Of a stretch of 15,441 nt of DNA, positions 7,286 through 13,807 are shown in pieces. The position numbers were made by a program, and so were the translations under genes. The stretch is from assembly GCA_023394015.1 (NCBI GenBank), contig JAEXBL010000418.1:1-15441 (forward strand), read 5' to 3'. Within the stretch, counting starts at the first letter, position 1. Every line of letters starts with the position of its first letter. Under the pieces are notes generated by a model that had not been told where the DNA came from, ran no database searches, and worked only from the letters and a program-made list of their open reading frames with translations. The stretch is from Pseudomonadota bacterium. Lineage in GTDB: Bacteria; Pseudomonadota; Gammaproteobacteria; Burkholderiales; Burkholderiaceae_C.

Positions 7286-7977
7286 CGCGCGCCCCCACCA
7301 AAGCTTCCACGCTGGGCCGAGGGGTCGCTGATGAACGCGGCGTTCAGCGCCACCACCAGCGGCGGCCACGCCAACTGGGCGCCGTCCACCTGCAAGGCCA
7401 CGGCAGCGGGCAGCAGCGTGGGCGGCAGGTCCGTGAAAGGCACGCCCGGCGGTGGCCACACCGGGCTCCAGCCGCCGCTGATCGGCTCCTGGTAGCGCAG
7501 GGCGAGCCCTTGCACGGGCGCCGCCAGCACCTGCGCGGCGGCTTGGCCCCAGGCGTTGAAGGCGGGCGCGCCGGTCCATGGCGCGTAGCGCAGCACCAGT
7601 TGGCCGGCGCCGTCGGGACCGGCTTCGACCCCCAGCCGCATGTAGTGGCGCCCGCCGGCGCCGTAGCGGGCGGGTAGGACGCCGATCCAGGCCAGCGAAT
7701 CGGGCGCGGCCTCGAAAAAAGGCGCCTCGGGCGGCGCGCCGGCGCGGCCGCTGGCAAAGCGCCGGGCCGACACGCGGCCCAGCACGTCGTGCAGGAAGTA
7801 GACGGTGGCGCGGTAGTCGTCGGCGGTGGCGATGCGCTGCTCGACGCGCTCCTCGGTCTGGCCCATGGCGCGCAGGGCGCCGGTGAGCGCCAGCATGAGC
7901 AGCGACAATAGCACCAGCGCGATCAGCACTTCGACCAGGGTGAAGCCGCGCGGGCGGGCCGCGGCAAGGCGCGTCAT
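7282..7977 (-). CDS. gspJ: Minor pseudopilin GspJ
   Basis: This 231-residue protein has a short basic leader (MTRLAAARPRG) cleaved before FTLVEVLIALVLLSLLMLAL, with the required Glu at position 5 of the mature protein. After the N-terminal helix comes a Gln/Glu/Arg-rich helix (QTEERVEQRI), then a beta-rich C-terminal domain with WIGVLPARYGAGGRHYMRLG, LVLRYAPW and ALRYQEPISGGW, the usual GspJ layout. It joins GspI and GspK at the pseudopilus tip. It overlaps gspI upstream and gspK downstream by four bases. Neither junction needs a strong ribosome site of its own, which suggests coupled translation. Confidence 0.94.
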   Translation of the reverse strand: MTRLAAARPRGFTLVEVLIALVLLSLLMLALTGALRAMGQTEERVEQRIATADDYRATVYFLHDVLGRVSARRFASGRAGAPPEAPFFEAAPDSLAWIGVLPARYGAGGRHYMRLGVEAGPDGAGQLVLRYAPWTGAPAFNAWGQAAAQVLAAPVQGLALRYQEPISGGWSPVWPPPGVPFTDLPPTLLPAAVALQVDGAQLAWPPLVVALNAAFISDPSAQRGSFGGGAR

Positions 7978-8384
7978 CGCGGCCCCCCGGGTTGACCCAG
8001 GCGCTCGGGACGCAGGGTCGTCAGTTCGAAGCTGCGCGGGGCAGCGCCATCCTGCCAGTGCACGGCCACGTGCAACTCGTGCAGGCGAGGCGCCTGCGGG
8101 TTGGCGTTGCTGGCGGGCGTGGGATAGGGCCGGCTGGCAATCTGCCAGCCGTAGCCGGCGGCCTGGTCGGCCTCGTTCACGCCTTGCGGCGGCACGGTCT
8201 GGTGCGCGGCCAGCAGCGATTCGGCCAGCAGCATGGCGCGCTCGTGCCCGGCCAGGCCGCCGACCTGGCGCGCGTTGTTGCCCATCACGCGGTAGAGCAT
8301 GCCCAGCGCCATGGCGGCGATGGCAAAGGCCACCAGGATCTCCAGCAGCGAGAAGCCGCGCGCGCGGCGCGCCGGGGCGGTCAT
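7974..8384 (-). CDS. gspI: Minor pseudopilin GspI
   Basis: This 136-residue protein has leader MTAPARRARG, a prepilin peptidase site before FSLLEILVAFAIAAMALGML and Glu5. GspI is the smallest minor pseudopilin and nucleates the GspI-J-K tip complex. The C-terminal half (GYGWQIASRPYP, LHELHVAVHWQDG, SFELTTLRP) shows the short beta strands expected. The frame is open far upstream (to 8951), but the prepilin leader and the ATGA overlap with the gspH stop fix the start at 8384. Confidence 0.94.
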   Translation of the reverse strand: MTAPARRARGFSLLEILVAFAIAAMALGMLYRVMGNNARQVGGLAGHERAMLLAESLLAAHQTVPPQGVNEADQAAGYGWQIASRPYPTPASNANPQAPRLHELHVAVHWQDGAAPRSFELTTLRPERLGQPGGPR

Positions 8385-8854
8385 GGCGCGACAGGCTCCT
8401 GCTCGACGCGGCCCGAGAACCAGTCGACGCGCAGGCGCACGCCGGTGCCGGAGGGGCGGATCAGGTCGACGCTGCCGCCCGAGGCCCCGCCGCGCGGCAG
8501 AAAGCGGATGGCCAGGCTGCCGTCGGCACCGGCCTCTTCGGCCGCCATCACGGCGCGCAGCACCAGCGGCTCGGGCACGTGCTGGGGCGTGCTGCCTTCG
8601 ACGCCGAAGGTGCGCGCCTGCGGGTTGACGGCAAAGCGCACTTCCGAGCCGCTGCTTTGCGCCAGCGCGCGGGCGGCGCGCAGCTCGGTCAGCACGGCGC
8701 GCACGGTGTCGCGGTACTGCGCCGATTCGTGCAGGCGGTTGAAGGCCACGGGCACCAGGCCGACGATGAGGGCGATGAGCGCGAACACCACCAGCAACTC
8801 GATGAGCGTGAAGCCGGCGGCGCGGCGCGGCCAGCGATTGGCGGCGATGTTCAT
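8381..8854 (-). CDS. gspH: Minor pseudopilin GspH
   Basis: This 157-residue protein has leader MNIAANRWPRRAAG, then FTLIELLVVFALIALIVGLV with Glu5, and a soluble part with a GspH/FimT-like pattern (YRDTVRAVLTELRAARALAQSSGSEVRFAVNP, the helix plus first strand; then LAIRFLPRGGASGGSVDLI). GspH links the tip to the GspG shaft. It is the first gene after the 206-base spacer behind gspG, and unusually for this operon it lacks an overlap with its upstream neighbour. I see no convincing Shine-Dalgarno directly before the ATG at 8854, so translation may be weak. The gspG-gspH spacer may keep this minor pseudopilin low relative to GspG. Confidence 0.93.
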   Translation of the reverse strand: MNIAANRWPRRAAGFTLIELLVVFALIALIVGLVPVAFNRLHESAQYRDTVRAVLTELRAARALAQSSGSEVRFAVNPQARTFGVEGSTPQHVPEPLVLRAVMAAEEAGADGSLAIRFLPRGGASGGSVDLIRPSGTGVRLRVDWFSGRVEQEPVAP

Positions 8855-8936
8855 GGCTGCGCGCGTCCGTCAGACAAGCGCTGGGGGCTGCAATGAAACA
8901 TGAGGTCGCTTCGCTCGATGACCGGCGCCGGCGCGC

Positions 8937-8990
8937 CATGACAAATGACAAAGGCGCCGTGCGGGCGGATACGTTTTGTCATTGGTCATG
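8937..8990. repeat. Inverted repeat in the gspG-gspH spacer
   Basis: Left arm CATGACAAATGACAAA (8937-8952) and right arm TTTGTCATTGGTCATG (8975-8990) are complementary over 16 positions with one mismatch, with a loop of 22 bases. A further copy of the core, ATGACGAATGAC on the minus strand, lies at 9018-9007. The core ATGACNAATGAC is thus present three times within about 80 bases (minus 9018-9007, minus 8989-8978, plus 8938-8949). In the gsp mRNA this gives a stem-loop just after the major pseudopilin gene. It has no T-run, so it looks like an RNA-stabilising or attenuating structure, or a dispersed repeat, rather than a classic terminator. Confidence 0.75.
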
Positions 8991-9032
8991 CGCTCGTCAG
9001 AGCGCGGTCATTCGTCATCGCATGGGCAACTG

Positions 9033-9051
9033 TTAGTGCATCAACCTCCTT
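9033..9051 (-). promoter_or_regulatory. Strong Shine-Dalgarno followed by a two-codon minigene
   Basis: Ten bases after the gspG stop codon the minus strand carries AAGGAGG (9051-9045), then TTG and ATG CAC TAA (9041-9033). The ribosome site is among the best in the window yet serves only a two-codon frame; the spacing to ATG is short (3 bases). It may be a ribosome-binding or stalling site that protects the 3' end of gspG mRNA, or the relic of a lost start. Function is inferred only. Confidence 0.35.
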
Positions 9052-9060
9052 GGGCGGCCA

Positions 9061-9498
9061 TTACTTCGCGTTGCGCACGTCGGCGTTCTCGCCATCGCCG
9101 CCGGGGGCGTTGTCGGCGCCCAGCGAGAGGATCTCGATGCCGCCGTTGGGGCCGGGGTTGGCGTAGCGGTAGGCGTTGCCCCAGGGGTCGGTGGGCAGGC
9201 CGCCCTTCAGGTAGGGGCCGTTCCAGCCATTGGCCGACGCGGGCTTGGTAACCAGCGCCTGCAGCCCCTCGGCGTTGGTGGGGTAGCGGCCCACGTCGAG
9301 CTTGAACAAATCCAGCGATTTGTCGAGGTCGGCGATCTGGATGGCGGCAGTCTTGCTCTTGGCGCCGCCCAGGCGGTCCATCACCGCCGGGCCGACCAGG
9401 CCGGCCAGCAGGGCGATGATGGCGATGACCACCAGCATCTCGATCAGGGTGAAGCCCCGCGCGGCCCTGGCGGCCTGGCGGCGGATGAAGCGGTTCAT
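9061..9498 (-). CDS. gspG: Major pseudopilin GspG
   Basis: GspG is the main subunit of the T2SS pseudopilus. The 145-residue precursor has leader MNRFIRRQAARAARG, then FTLIEMLVVIAIIALLAGLV with Glu5. The conserved pattern follows: LDLFKLDVGRYPTNAEGLQALV, NGPYLKGGLPTDPWGNAYRY, and the C-terminal calcium-site loop SLGADNAPGGDGENADVRN. Length and motifs fit the family closely. A good site (GAAAGGAAA, about 9 bases before ATG 9498) and a 26-base gap from gspF set it apart from the overlapping minor pseudopilin genes, which fits a need for more protein. It is followed by an unusual spacer with a strong stem-loop. Confidence 0.97.
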   Translation of the reverse strand: MNRFIRRQAARAARGFTLIEMLVVIAIIALLAGLVGPAVMDRLGGAKSKTAAIQIADLDKSLDLFKLDVGRYPTNAEGLQALVTKPASANGWNGPYLKGGLPTDPWGNAYRYANPGPNGGIEILSLGADNAPGGDGENADVRNAK

Positions 9499-9524
9499 GG
9501 TGCGGTTTCCTTTCAGTAGATTCG

Positions 9525-10763
9525 TCAGCCGGCCAAGTCGTTGATCGACAGGATGCCCAGCAGGATGGACACGATGATGGCCGCGATCAGCACCCCCAGC
9601 AGCAGGATCAGCACCGGCTCCAGCAGGGTCAGCGCGCGCTTGATGCCGGTTTCGACCTCGCGGTCGAGCACGTCGGACAGCTCCAGCATCATGGGGCCGA
9701 TGCGGCCGGTTTCTTCGCCCACTCTGACCAGGTTGATGGCCAAAGGTTCAAACACCTGGGTGCTGTCCATGGCGCGGGTGATGCGCACGCCCTCCTTCAC
9801 CTGCGGCGCCATTTTGGCCAGCGGCGCGCGCAGGTTGGCATTGCCGACGGTGTCGGTGGCGATGTGCAGCGCGGTGAGCAGCGGCACGCCGTTGCCCAGC
9901 AGGGTGCCGAGCGAGCGAGTGAACAGCGTCAGCTCGTATTTGTAGAGCAGGTTGCCCAATACCGGCAGGCGCAGCGCCCGGTTTTGCCACCAGGCGCGGC
10001 CGCCGGGCGAGCGCAGCCAGCGCCACGCCAGCCAGCCCAGCAGCACGGCACCGATGGCCAGCACCAGGCCGTACTGCTTGAAGCCGTGGCCCAGCATCAT
10101 CACCAGCCGCGTGGGCAGCGGCAGCGCATCGCCCATGTCCTTGAACAGCTTCTCGAACTGCGGCACCACGAAGCCCAGCATGCCCACCAGCGACAGCAGC
10201 GCCACGCCCAGCAGAATGGCCGGGTAGATGGTGGCCGAGACCACGCTTTCGCGCAGGGCGCGGATGCGATCCATGTGCGCCACCAGGCGCTCCAGCACCT
10301 GCGACATCTGTCCGCTGGCCTCGCCCGAGCGCACCATGTTGATGTAGAAGTCGCCGAACAATTCTTTCCGCGTGCCCAGGGCGCGGCTGAACGGGGCGCC
10401 GCCCTTGACGTCCTCCAGAATGCCTTCGAGCAGGGTCCTGACGCTGGGCTTGGCGCTCATCTCGATCAGCACGCGCAGCGCGTTGTCCAGCGCCAGGCCG
10501 GCGCGCAGCATGATCGACAGCTCGGTGGTCAGCGCCAGCACGTCGGCCTGGGTGACCGGCCCGCGCAGCGCGCGCCGGCTGCCGCGGGCGCGCAGGCCCT
10601 TGACGTCGGCGGTGACGGGCACCTCGGCCGCGTCCTGCACGCGCAGCGGCGTCAGGCCACGCTCGCGCAACTGGCGCAGCACGGCATCGGCCGCGCCGGC
10701 CTCGGTGCGGCCCTCGACCAGTTGCCCATCGGGCTGGGCGGCGCGCCAAGCGAACTCAGGCAT
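9525..10763 (-). CDS. gspF: Type II secretion inner-membrane platform protein GspF
   Basis: GspF is the polytopic core of the inner-membrane platform, contacting GspE and GspL. The 412-residue protein has the two repeated T2SSF domains (about 73-197 and 276-400), each starting with a cytoplasmic helical bundle (LTTELSIMLRAGLALDNALR; LFTRSLGTLLGNGVPLLTAL). Both carry the conserved Gly-Glu turn (RSGEASGQMSQVLERL, RVGEETGRIGPMMLEL). Transmembrane helices lie at about 178-202, 231-250 and 380-405. The N-terminal 70 residues are the usual mixed domain (FAWRAAQPDGQLVEGRTEA). GGAG lies 8 bases before ATG 10763, in a small hairpin GGAG-CGAT-CTCC. Unlike its neighbours it does not touch the upstream gsp gene: about 120 bases of repeat-like sequence with a short ORF intervene. 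Confidence 0.96.
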   Translation of the reverse strand: MPEFAWRAAQPDGQLVEGRTEAGAADAVLRQLRERGLTPLRVQDAAEVPVTADVKGLRARGSRRALRGPVTQADVLALTTELSIMLRAGLALDNALRVLIEMSAKPSVRTLLEGILEDVKGGAPFSRALGTRKELFGDFYINMVRSGEASGQMSQVLERLVAHMDRIRALRESVVSATIYPAILLGVALLSLVGMLGFVVPQFEKLFKDMGDALPLPTRLVMMLGHGFKQYGLVLAIGAVLLGWLAWRWLRSPGGRAWWQNRALRLPVLGNLLYKYELTLFTRSLGTLLGNGVPLLTALHIATDTVGNANLRAPLAKMAPQVKEGVRITRAMDSTQVFEPLAINLVRVGEETGRIGPMMLELSDVLDREVETGIKRALTLLEPVLILLLGVLIAAIIVSILLGILSINDLAG

Positions 10764-10890
10764 GGAGATCGCTCCGTGCGCCGCCAGTCAGCGGCAGCAC
10801 GCTCCGCGCCCGGGGCCAGGCGGCCAGCGGTGCCCCCTTGAGGGGGGTGGCGCAACAACGCGCAGCGTGTGAAGCCTGGGGGTGGGTCAT
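10756..10890 (-). CDS. Doubtful 44-codon ORF bridging gspE and gspF
   Basis: The ATG at 10890 overlaps the gspE stop (ATGA), and the TGA at 10758-10756 falls just inside gspF (ATGCCTGA). The product would be 44 residues (starts MTHPQASHAARCC), Ala/Arg/Pro-rich with a Cys pair, with no membrane helix or known motif. The perfect fit between both neighbours would allow ribosomes to run from gspE to gspF. The DNA, however, looks like a GC-rich intergenic repeat with a CCCCC-TTGA-GGGGG hairpin (10833-10846), so the peptide itself may be meaningless. Conservation of the peptide in relatives would decide. Confidence 0.3.
   Translation of the reverse strand: MTHPQASHAARCCATPLKGAPLAAWPRARSVLPLTGGARSDLHA
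10833..10846. repeat. GC hairpin within a probable dispersed intergenic repeat
   Basis: CCCCC-TTGA-GGGGG is a perfect 5-bp stem with a 4-base loop. It sits in a stretch (about 10830-10887) that contains GGTGGCGCAACAACGCGCAG and AAGCCTGGGGGTGGGTCAT. This style of C-run/G-run sequence near CCCCCAGGCTT is, from memory, common between genes of Comamonadaceae, but I cannot count copies from one window. Confidence 0.45.
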
Positions 10891-12635
10891 GCTTCGCCTT
10901 GGTCCTGCGTGGCGCGCAGCACTTCGTCGAGGCTGGTCACGCCGGCGGCCACCTTGCGCAGGCCGTCGTCGTACAGCGTGTACATGCCGGCTTTCACGGC
11001 GATGGCCTGCAGGGCGGACGCATCCATGCCTTGCAGGATGGCGCTGCGCATGGCCTCGTCCACCACCAGCAACTCGTGGATGGCGGTGCGGCCCTGGTAG
11101 CCAGTGCCGCGGCAGTGCTCGCAGCCCCTGGCCTCGTACACCGGCGCGCCGGGCGCCAGAAAGCGGCCCAGGCCGGCGCTTTGCAGCAGCGCCGGGTCGG
11201 GCTGCACCGGCGTCTTGCAGTGCGGGCACAGGCGCCGCACCAGGCGCTGGGCCAGCACGCCGTTGACGGTAGAAGTGATCAGGTAGCGCTCCACCCCCAT
11301 GTCCTGCATGCGCACCACGGCGCTGGCGGCGGTGTTGGTGTGCAGGGTGGACAGCACCAGGTGGCCGGTGAGCGAGGACTGCACGGCGATCTGCGCGGTT
11401 TCGCCATCGCGCATCTCGCCGATCATGATGATGTCCGGGTCCTGCCGCAGGATGGAGCGCAGGGCGTTGGCAAACGTCAGGTTGATCTGGCTGTGCACCT
11501 GGATCTGGTTGATGCCCTCAAGCTGGTATTCGACCGGGTCCTCGACGGTGATGATCTTCTGCGACACCGCGTCGAGCTTGGCCAGCGCCGCGTACAGCGT
11601 GGTGGTCTTGCCCGAGCCGGTGGGGCCGGTGACCAGCAGGATGCCGTGCGGGCGGTGGATGAGCTGGTTGAAGCGCGCCAGGGTGTCGCGCTCGAAGCCC
11701 ATGTCCTCCAGGCTGAGACGCACGCTGGCGCGGTCGAGCACGCGCATCACCACGCTCTCGCCGTGCACGGTGGGCACGGTGGACACGCGCAGATCCAGCT
11801 CGCGGCCCTTGACGCGGGTCTTGATGCGCCCGTCCTGCGGCAGGCGGCGCTCTGCGATGTCCAGGTGCGCCAGCAGCTTCACGCGCGAGCTGACGGCCGC
11901 GCCCTGCGCCGCGGGCACCACCTCGCCCGGGTGCAACACGCCGTCGATGCGGTAGCGCACGTGCAGGCCGTCGTCGAACGGCTCCAGGTGGATGTCGGAG
12001 GCGCGCAACTCGATCACGCGGCCGATGATGGCGTTGACCAGGCGAATGACCGGCGCCTCGCTGGCCAGGTCGCGCAGGTGCTCGACGAAGTCGCCGGCGT
12101 CGGCATCGAAGCCGTCACCCAACTCATCGCCCTCGCCCGCTTCGTCGGCGCCATGGTCGAACAGGCGCGTCAGCGCCTTGTCGATGTCGGAGGCCAGGCC
12201 CACGGCGGGCTCGATCGCCAGTCCACTGGCCAGGCTGAGCGCCTTGCGCACGAAGCCGTCCTGCGGCGCGCTCATGACCACGTGCAGGCGGCCGTCCTCC
12301 ACGCTCAGCGGCAGTACCCGGTGGGCCTTCAGGAAGTCCGGCAGCAAGCCCTCGGGCTCGGGTGGCAGCTCGGGAAACTCGTCCGCCGTCAGGAACGGCA
12401 GCGCCAGATGATCGGCCAGTGCACGGGCCGCGTCCGGCTCGGACACCAGGCCCAGGCTGACCAGCACGTTGTCCAGCGCACCGCCCATTTCGCGTTGGGC
12501 GGCCAGGGCCCGCTCCAGATCGCGCGCGCTGAGCTTGCCGGCGCGCACCAGCGCCTCGCCATAGCGCGGCCAGTCGTCAGCGGGGGGCGGGGGTGCAAGA
12601 GTCGGCTCGGCCAGAGAAAGGGGGCTGTCGGACAT
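10887..12635 (-). CDS. gspE: Type II secretion ATPase GspE
   Basis: GspE is the cytoplasmic hexameric ATPase that drives pseudopilus assembly. The 582-residue protein has an N-terminal GspE_N/MshEN-type domain (about 20-155) that binds GspL, an acidic linker (160-182), then the catalytic core. The core has the N2 domain with Asp box RASDIHLEP (211-219), Walker A GPTGSGKT (337-344), Walker B DIIMIGEMRD (401-410) and His box HLVLSTLHTN (425-434). Two CxxC pairs (470-473 and 505-508) form the tetracysteine zinc site of GspE. All catalytic residues are present. The frame is open upstream to a GTG at 12866, but the sequence before ATG 12635 is not GspE-like, so I chose 12635; the ribosome site there is weak. 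It is the first gsp gene, 221 bases after the glycosyltransferase operon. Confidence 0.97.
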   Translation of the reverse strand: MSDSPLSLAEPTLAPPPPADDWPRYGEALVRAGKLSARDLERALAAQREMGGALDNVLVSLGLVSEPDAARALADHLALPFLTADEFPELPPEPEGLLPDFLKAHRVLPLSVEDGRLHVVMSAPQDGFVRKALSLASGLAIEPAVGLASDIDKALTRLFDHGADEAGEGDELGDGFDADAGDFVEHLRDLASEAPVIRLVNAIIGRVIELRASDIHLEPFDDGLHVRYRIDGVLHPGEVVPAAQGAAVSSRVKLLAHLDIAERRLPQDGRIKTRVKGRELDLRVSTVPTVHGESVVMRVLDRASVRLSLEDMGFERDTLARFNQLIHRPHGILLVTGPTGSGKTTTLYAALAKLDAVSQKIITVEDPVEYQLEGINQIQVHSQINLTFANALRSILRQDPDIIMIGEMRDGETAQIAVQSSLTGHLVLSTLHTNTAASAVVRMQDMGVERYLITSTVNGVLAQRLVRRLCPHCKTPVQPDPALLQSAGLGRFLAPGAPVYEARGCEHCRGTGYQGRTAIHELLVVDEAMRSAILQGMDASALQAIAVKAGMYTLYDDGLRKVAAGVTSLDEVLRATQDQGEA

Positions 12636-12856
12636 GCTGTGATTCTGGGACTGTGGGCACTGTCGGCCACTGGGGTCACCGCGCCAAAACTGCAATGCTA
12701 GCCGGCGTGCTGGACCGAATCCTATCTGAGGCCGTGCCGCGTCGTGATGGGAGGGTGCCCCGCCCGATGACAGCATGGGCACAGTGCGCTTCAGCTTACT
12801 GCGATCCGGTTGGGGTGTCGTGAAGAAGAGTTCGCCGCTTTTTACAGACTCATCAC
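12636..12856 (-). promoter_or_regulatory. Intergenic region upstream of gspE, likely holding its promoter
   Basis: This 221-base gap is the only long break between the polysaccharide genes and the gsp cluster, so the gsp promoter should be here. I see only weak candidates: TAGCAT at about 12701-12696 on the minus strand, without a good -35 box. There is an imperfect GC hairpin near 12747-12763 (GGGAGGGTGCCCCGCCC on the plus strand) and two related GGGCACWGT words (about 12656 and 12778, plus strand) that could be regulator sites. There is no clear T-rich terminator for the upstream operon. Confidence 0.4.
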
Positions 12857-13807
12857 TCAGCCCCACACTACGCAGCGGGCCAGTCGATCCAGCTCAGGAC
12901 CGCAGAAATAGCGCCGGTAACTTTTCAGCCGCCACAGCAACGGCCTTTCCCTCCAGGCCAGGTAGTCCGCCACGTAACGCGCATCCAGGCCGAGCGTGCT
13001 CAGGCGTTGCTGCAGGGCCATGGCCTGGGCCCTGGTGACATGCCCCAGAGCGCGCAGATGCTGCCATTCGCCACCCGCATCCCGCACCAGACGCAGCAGG
13101 CGGCTGCGCAGCCCGCGATCACGCGCGCCAAGCTGATTGCTGCCATGCTGTCGGTATTGCACCAGCGGCTCGTTCATGTAGTGACGCATGCCACTGCCGC
13201 TGATCAGGGCGCACCACCAGTCGTGCATGACCACCTCGGGCGGCAATGGCAAGGCCATCTTCAACAAGGCTTGGTTGACCATGGCCGTGCAGCCCGTGAC
13301 CGGGTTGACGCTGAGCAGATGCACGGGGGTGAAGTCGCCCGGCTGGGTTCTCTGGTAGGCCACGTACGAAGGCGAAATGAGCCGCAAGCTCGCATCAACC
13401 ACCACCAGGTCGGAGTGGACCAGGCAGGGCTTGTGCGCGCCCACCTGGCGCTCGATCGCCCACATGGCTTGCAGCATGGCGTCCATCTTGTGAGGCAGCC
13501 AGACATCGTCCTGGTCGCAGAATGCCACCCACTTGGCCTGCCCTGCCGTCAGACTGGCTTGCATGAGCCGCTCGAAATTCCGCACCGCTCCCACGTTGGG
13601 GGCGGCTCGGTCCAGCAACACCAGCCGCTCGCCAAACGCCGCTCGATAGCGGCGCACGATGTCCAGCGTGGCATCGGTGGAGCCATCGTCGCTGACCAGC
13701 AAACGGAAGCACTGGTTCGCCTGCCGCAGCAGCGAATCCAGTTGAGGCTCAAGGTACCTGGCCCCGTTGTACGTCGCGAGCAGCACATCGACCAGGGGTG
13801 GCGTCAT
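12857..13807 (-). CDS. GT2-family glycosyltransferase, rhamnosyltransferase-like
   Basis: This 316-residue protein is a GT-A fold glycosyltransferase. VDVLLATYNGARYLEPQLDSLL (6-27) and DDGSTD (40-45) form the nucleotide-sugar site, and FCDQDDVWLPHKMD (97-109) holds the metal-binding DXD-type motif. The segment NPVTGCTAMVN (168-178), MHDWWCALI (194-202) and LVQYRQHGSNQLGA (215-228) are typical of GT2 rhamnosyltransferases that use dTDP-L-rhamnose to build O-antigen or rhamnan. No transmembrane helix is seen; it probably acts at the inner face of the membrane. A GTG at 13828 would extend it by 7 residues, but ATG 13807 overlaps the upstream stop (ATGA), which I take as the start. The nearby rfbC supports a rhamnose donor; acceptor and linkage are unknown. 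Confidence 0.9.
   Translation of the reverse strand: MTPPLVDVLLATYNGARYLEPQLDSLLRQANQCFRLLVSDDGSTDATLDIVRRYRAAFGERLVLLDRAAPNVGAVRNFERLMQASLTAGQAKWVAFCDQDDVWLPHKMDAMLQAMWAIERQVGAHKPCLVHSDLVVVDASLRLISPSYVAYQRTQPGDFTPVHLLSVNPVTGCTAMVNQALLKMALPLPPEVVMHDWWCALISGSGMRHYMNEPLVQYRQHGSNQLGARDRGLRSRLLRLVRDAGGEWQHLRALGHVTRAQAMALQQRLSTLGLDARYVADYLAWRERPLLWRLKSYRRYFCGPELDRLARCVVWG

Noticed and set aside
8870..8989. Short minus-strand ORF (39 aa, starts MTNDKTYPP) in the gspG-gspH spacer, preceded by a 10-residue MTND frame overlapping it
   Set aside because: Both start within ATGACNAATGAC repeats, lack a ribosome site at useful distance and have no recognisable composition; best explained by the repeats.
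8991..9004. Small hairpin CGCTC-GTCA-GAGCG in the gspG-gspH spacer considered as a terminator
   Set aside because: Only a 5-bp stem and no T-run on the transcribed strand; it may just be part of the repeat region.
10869..12701. 610-codon plus-strand ORF antisense to gspE, with similar long plus-strand frames opposite gspD, gspL and gspF
   Set aside because: These are shadows of GC-rich coding DNA: the opposite strand has clear family motifs throughout, while these frames give His/Gln/Arg/Gly-rich, low-complexity proteins with no known domain.
12636..12866. 77-codon N-terminal extension of gspE to a GTG overlapping the glycosyltransferase stop
   Set aside because: The extension is not like GspE N-termini, and ATG 12635 begins the conserved domain. 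The open frame is common at this GC content.
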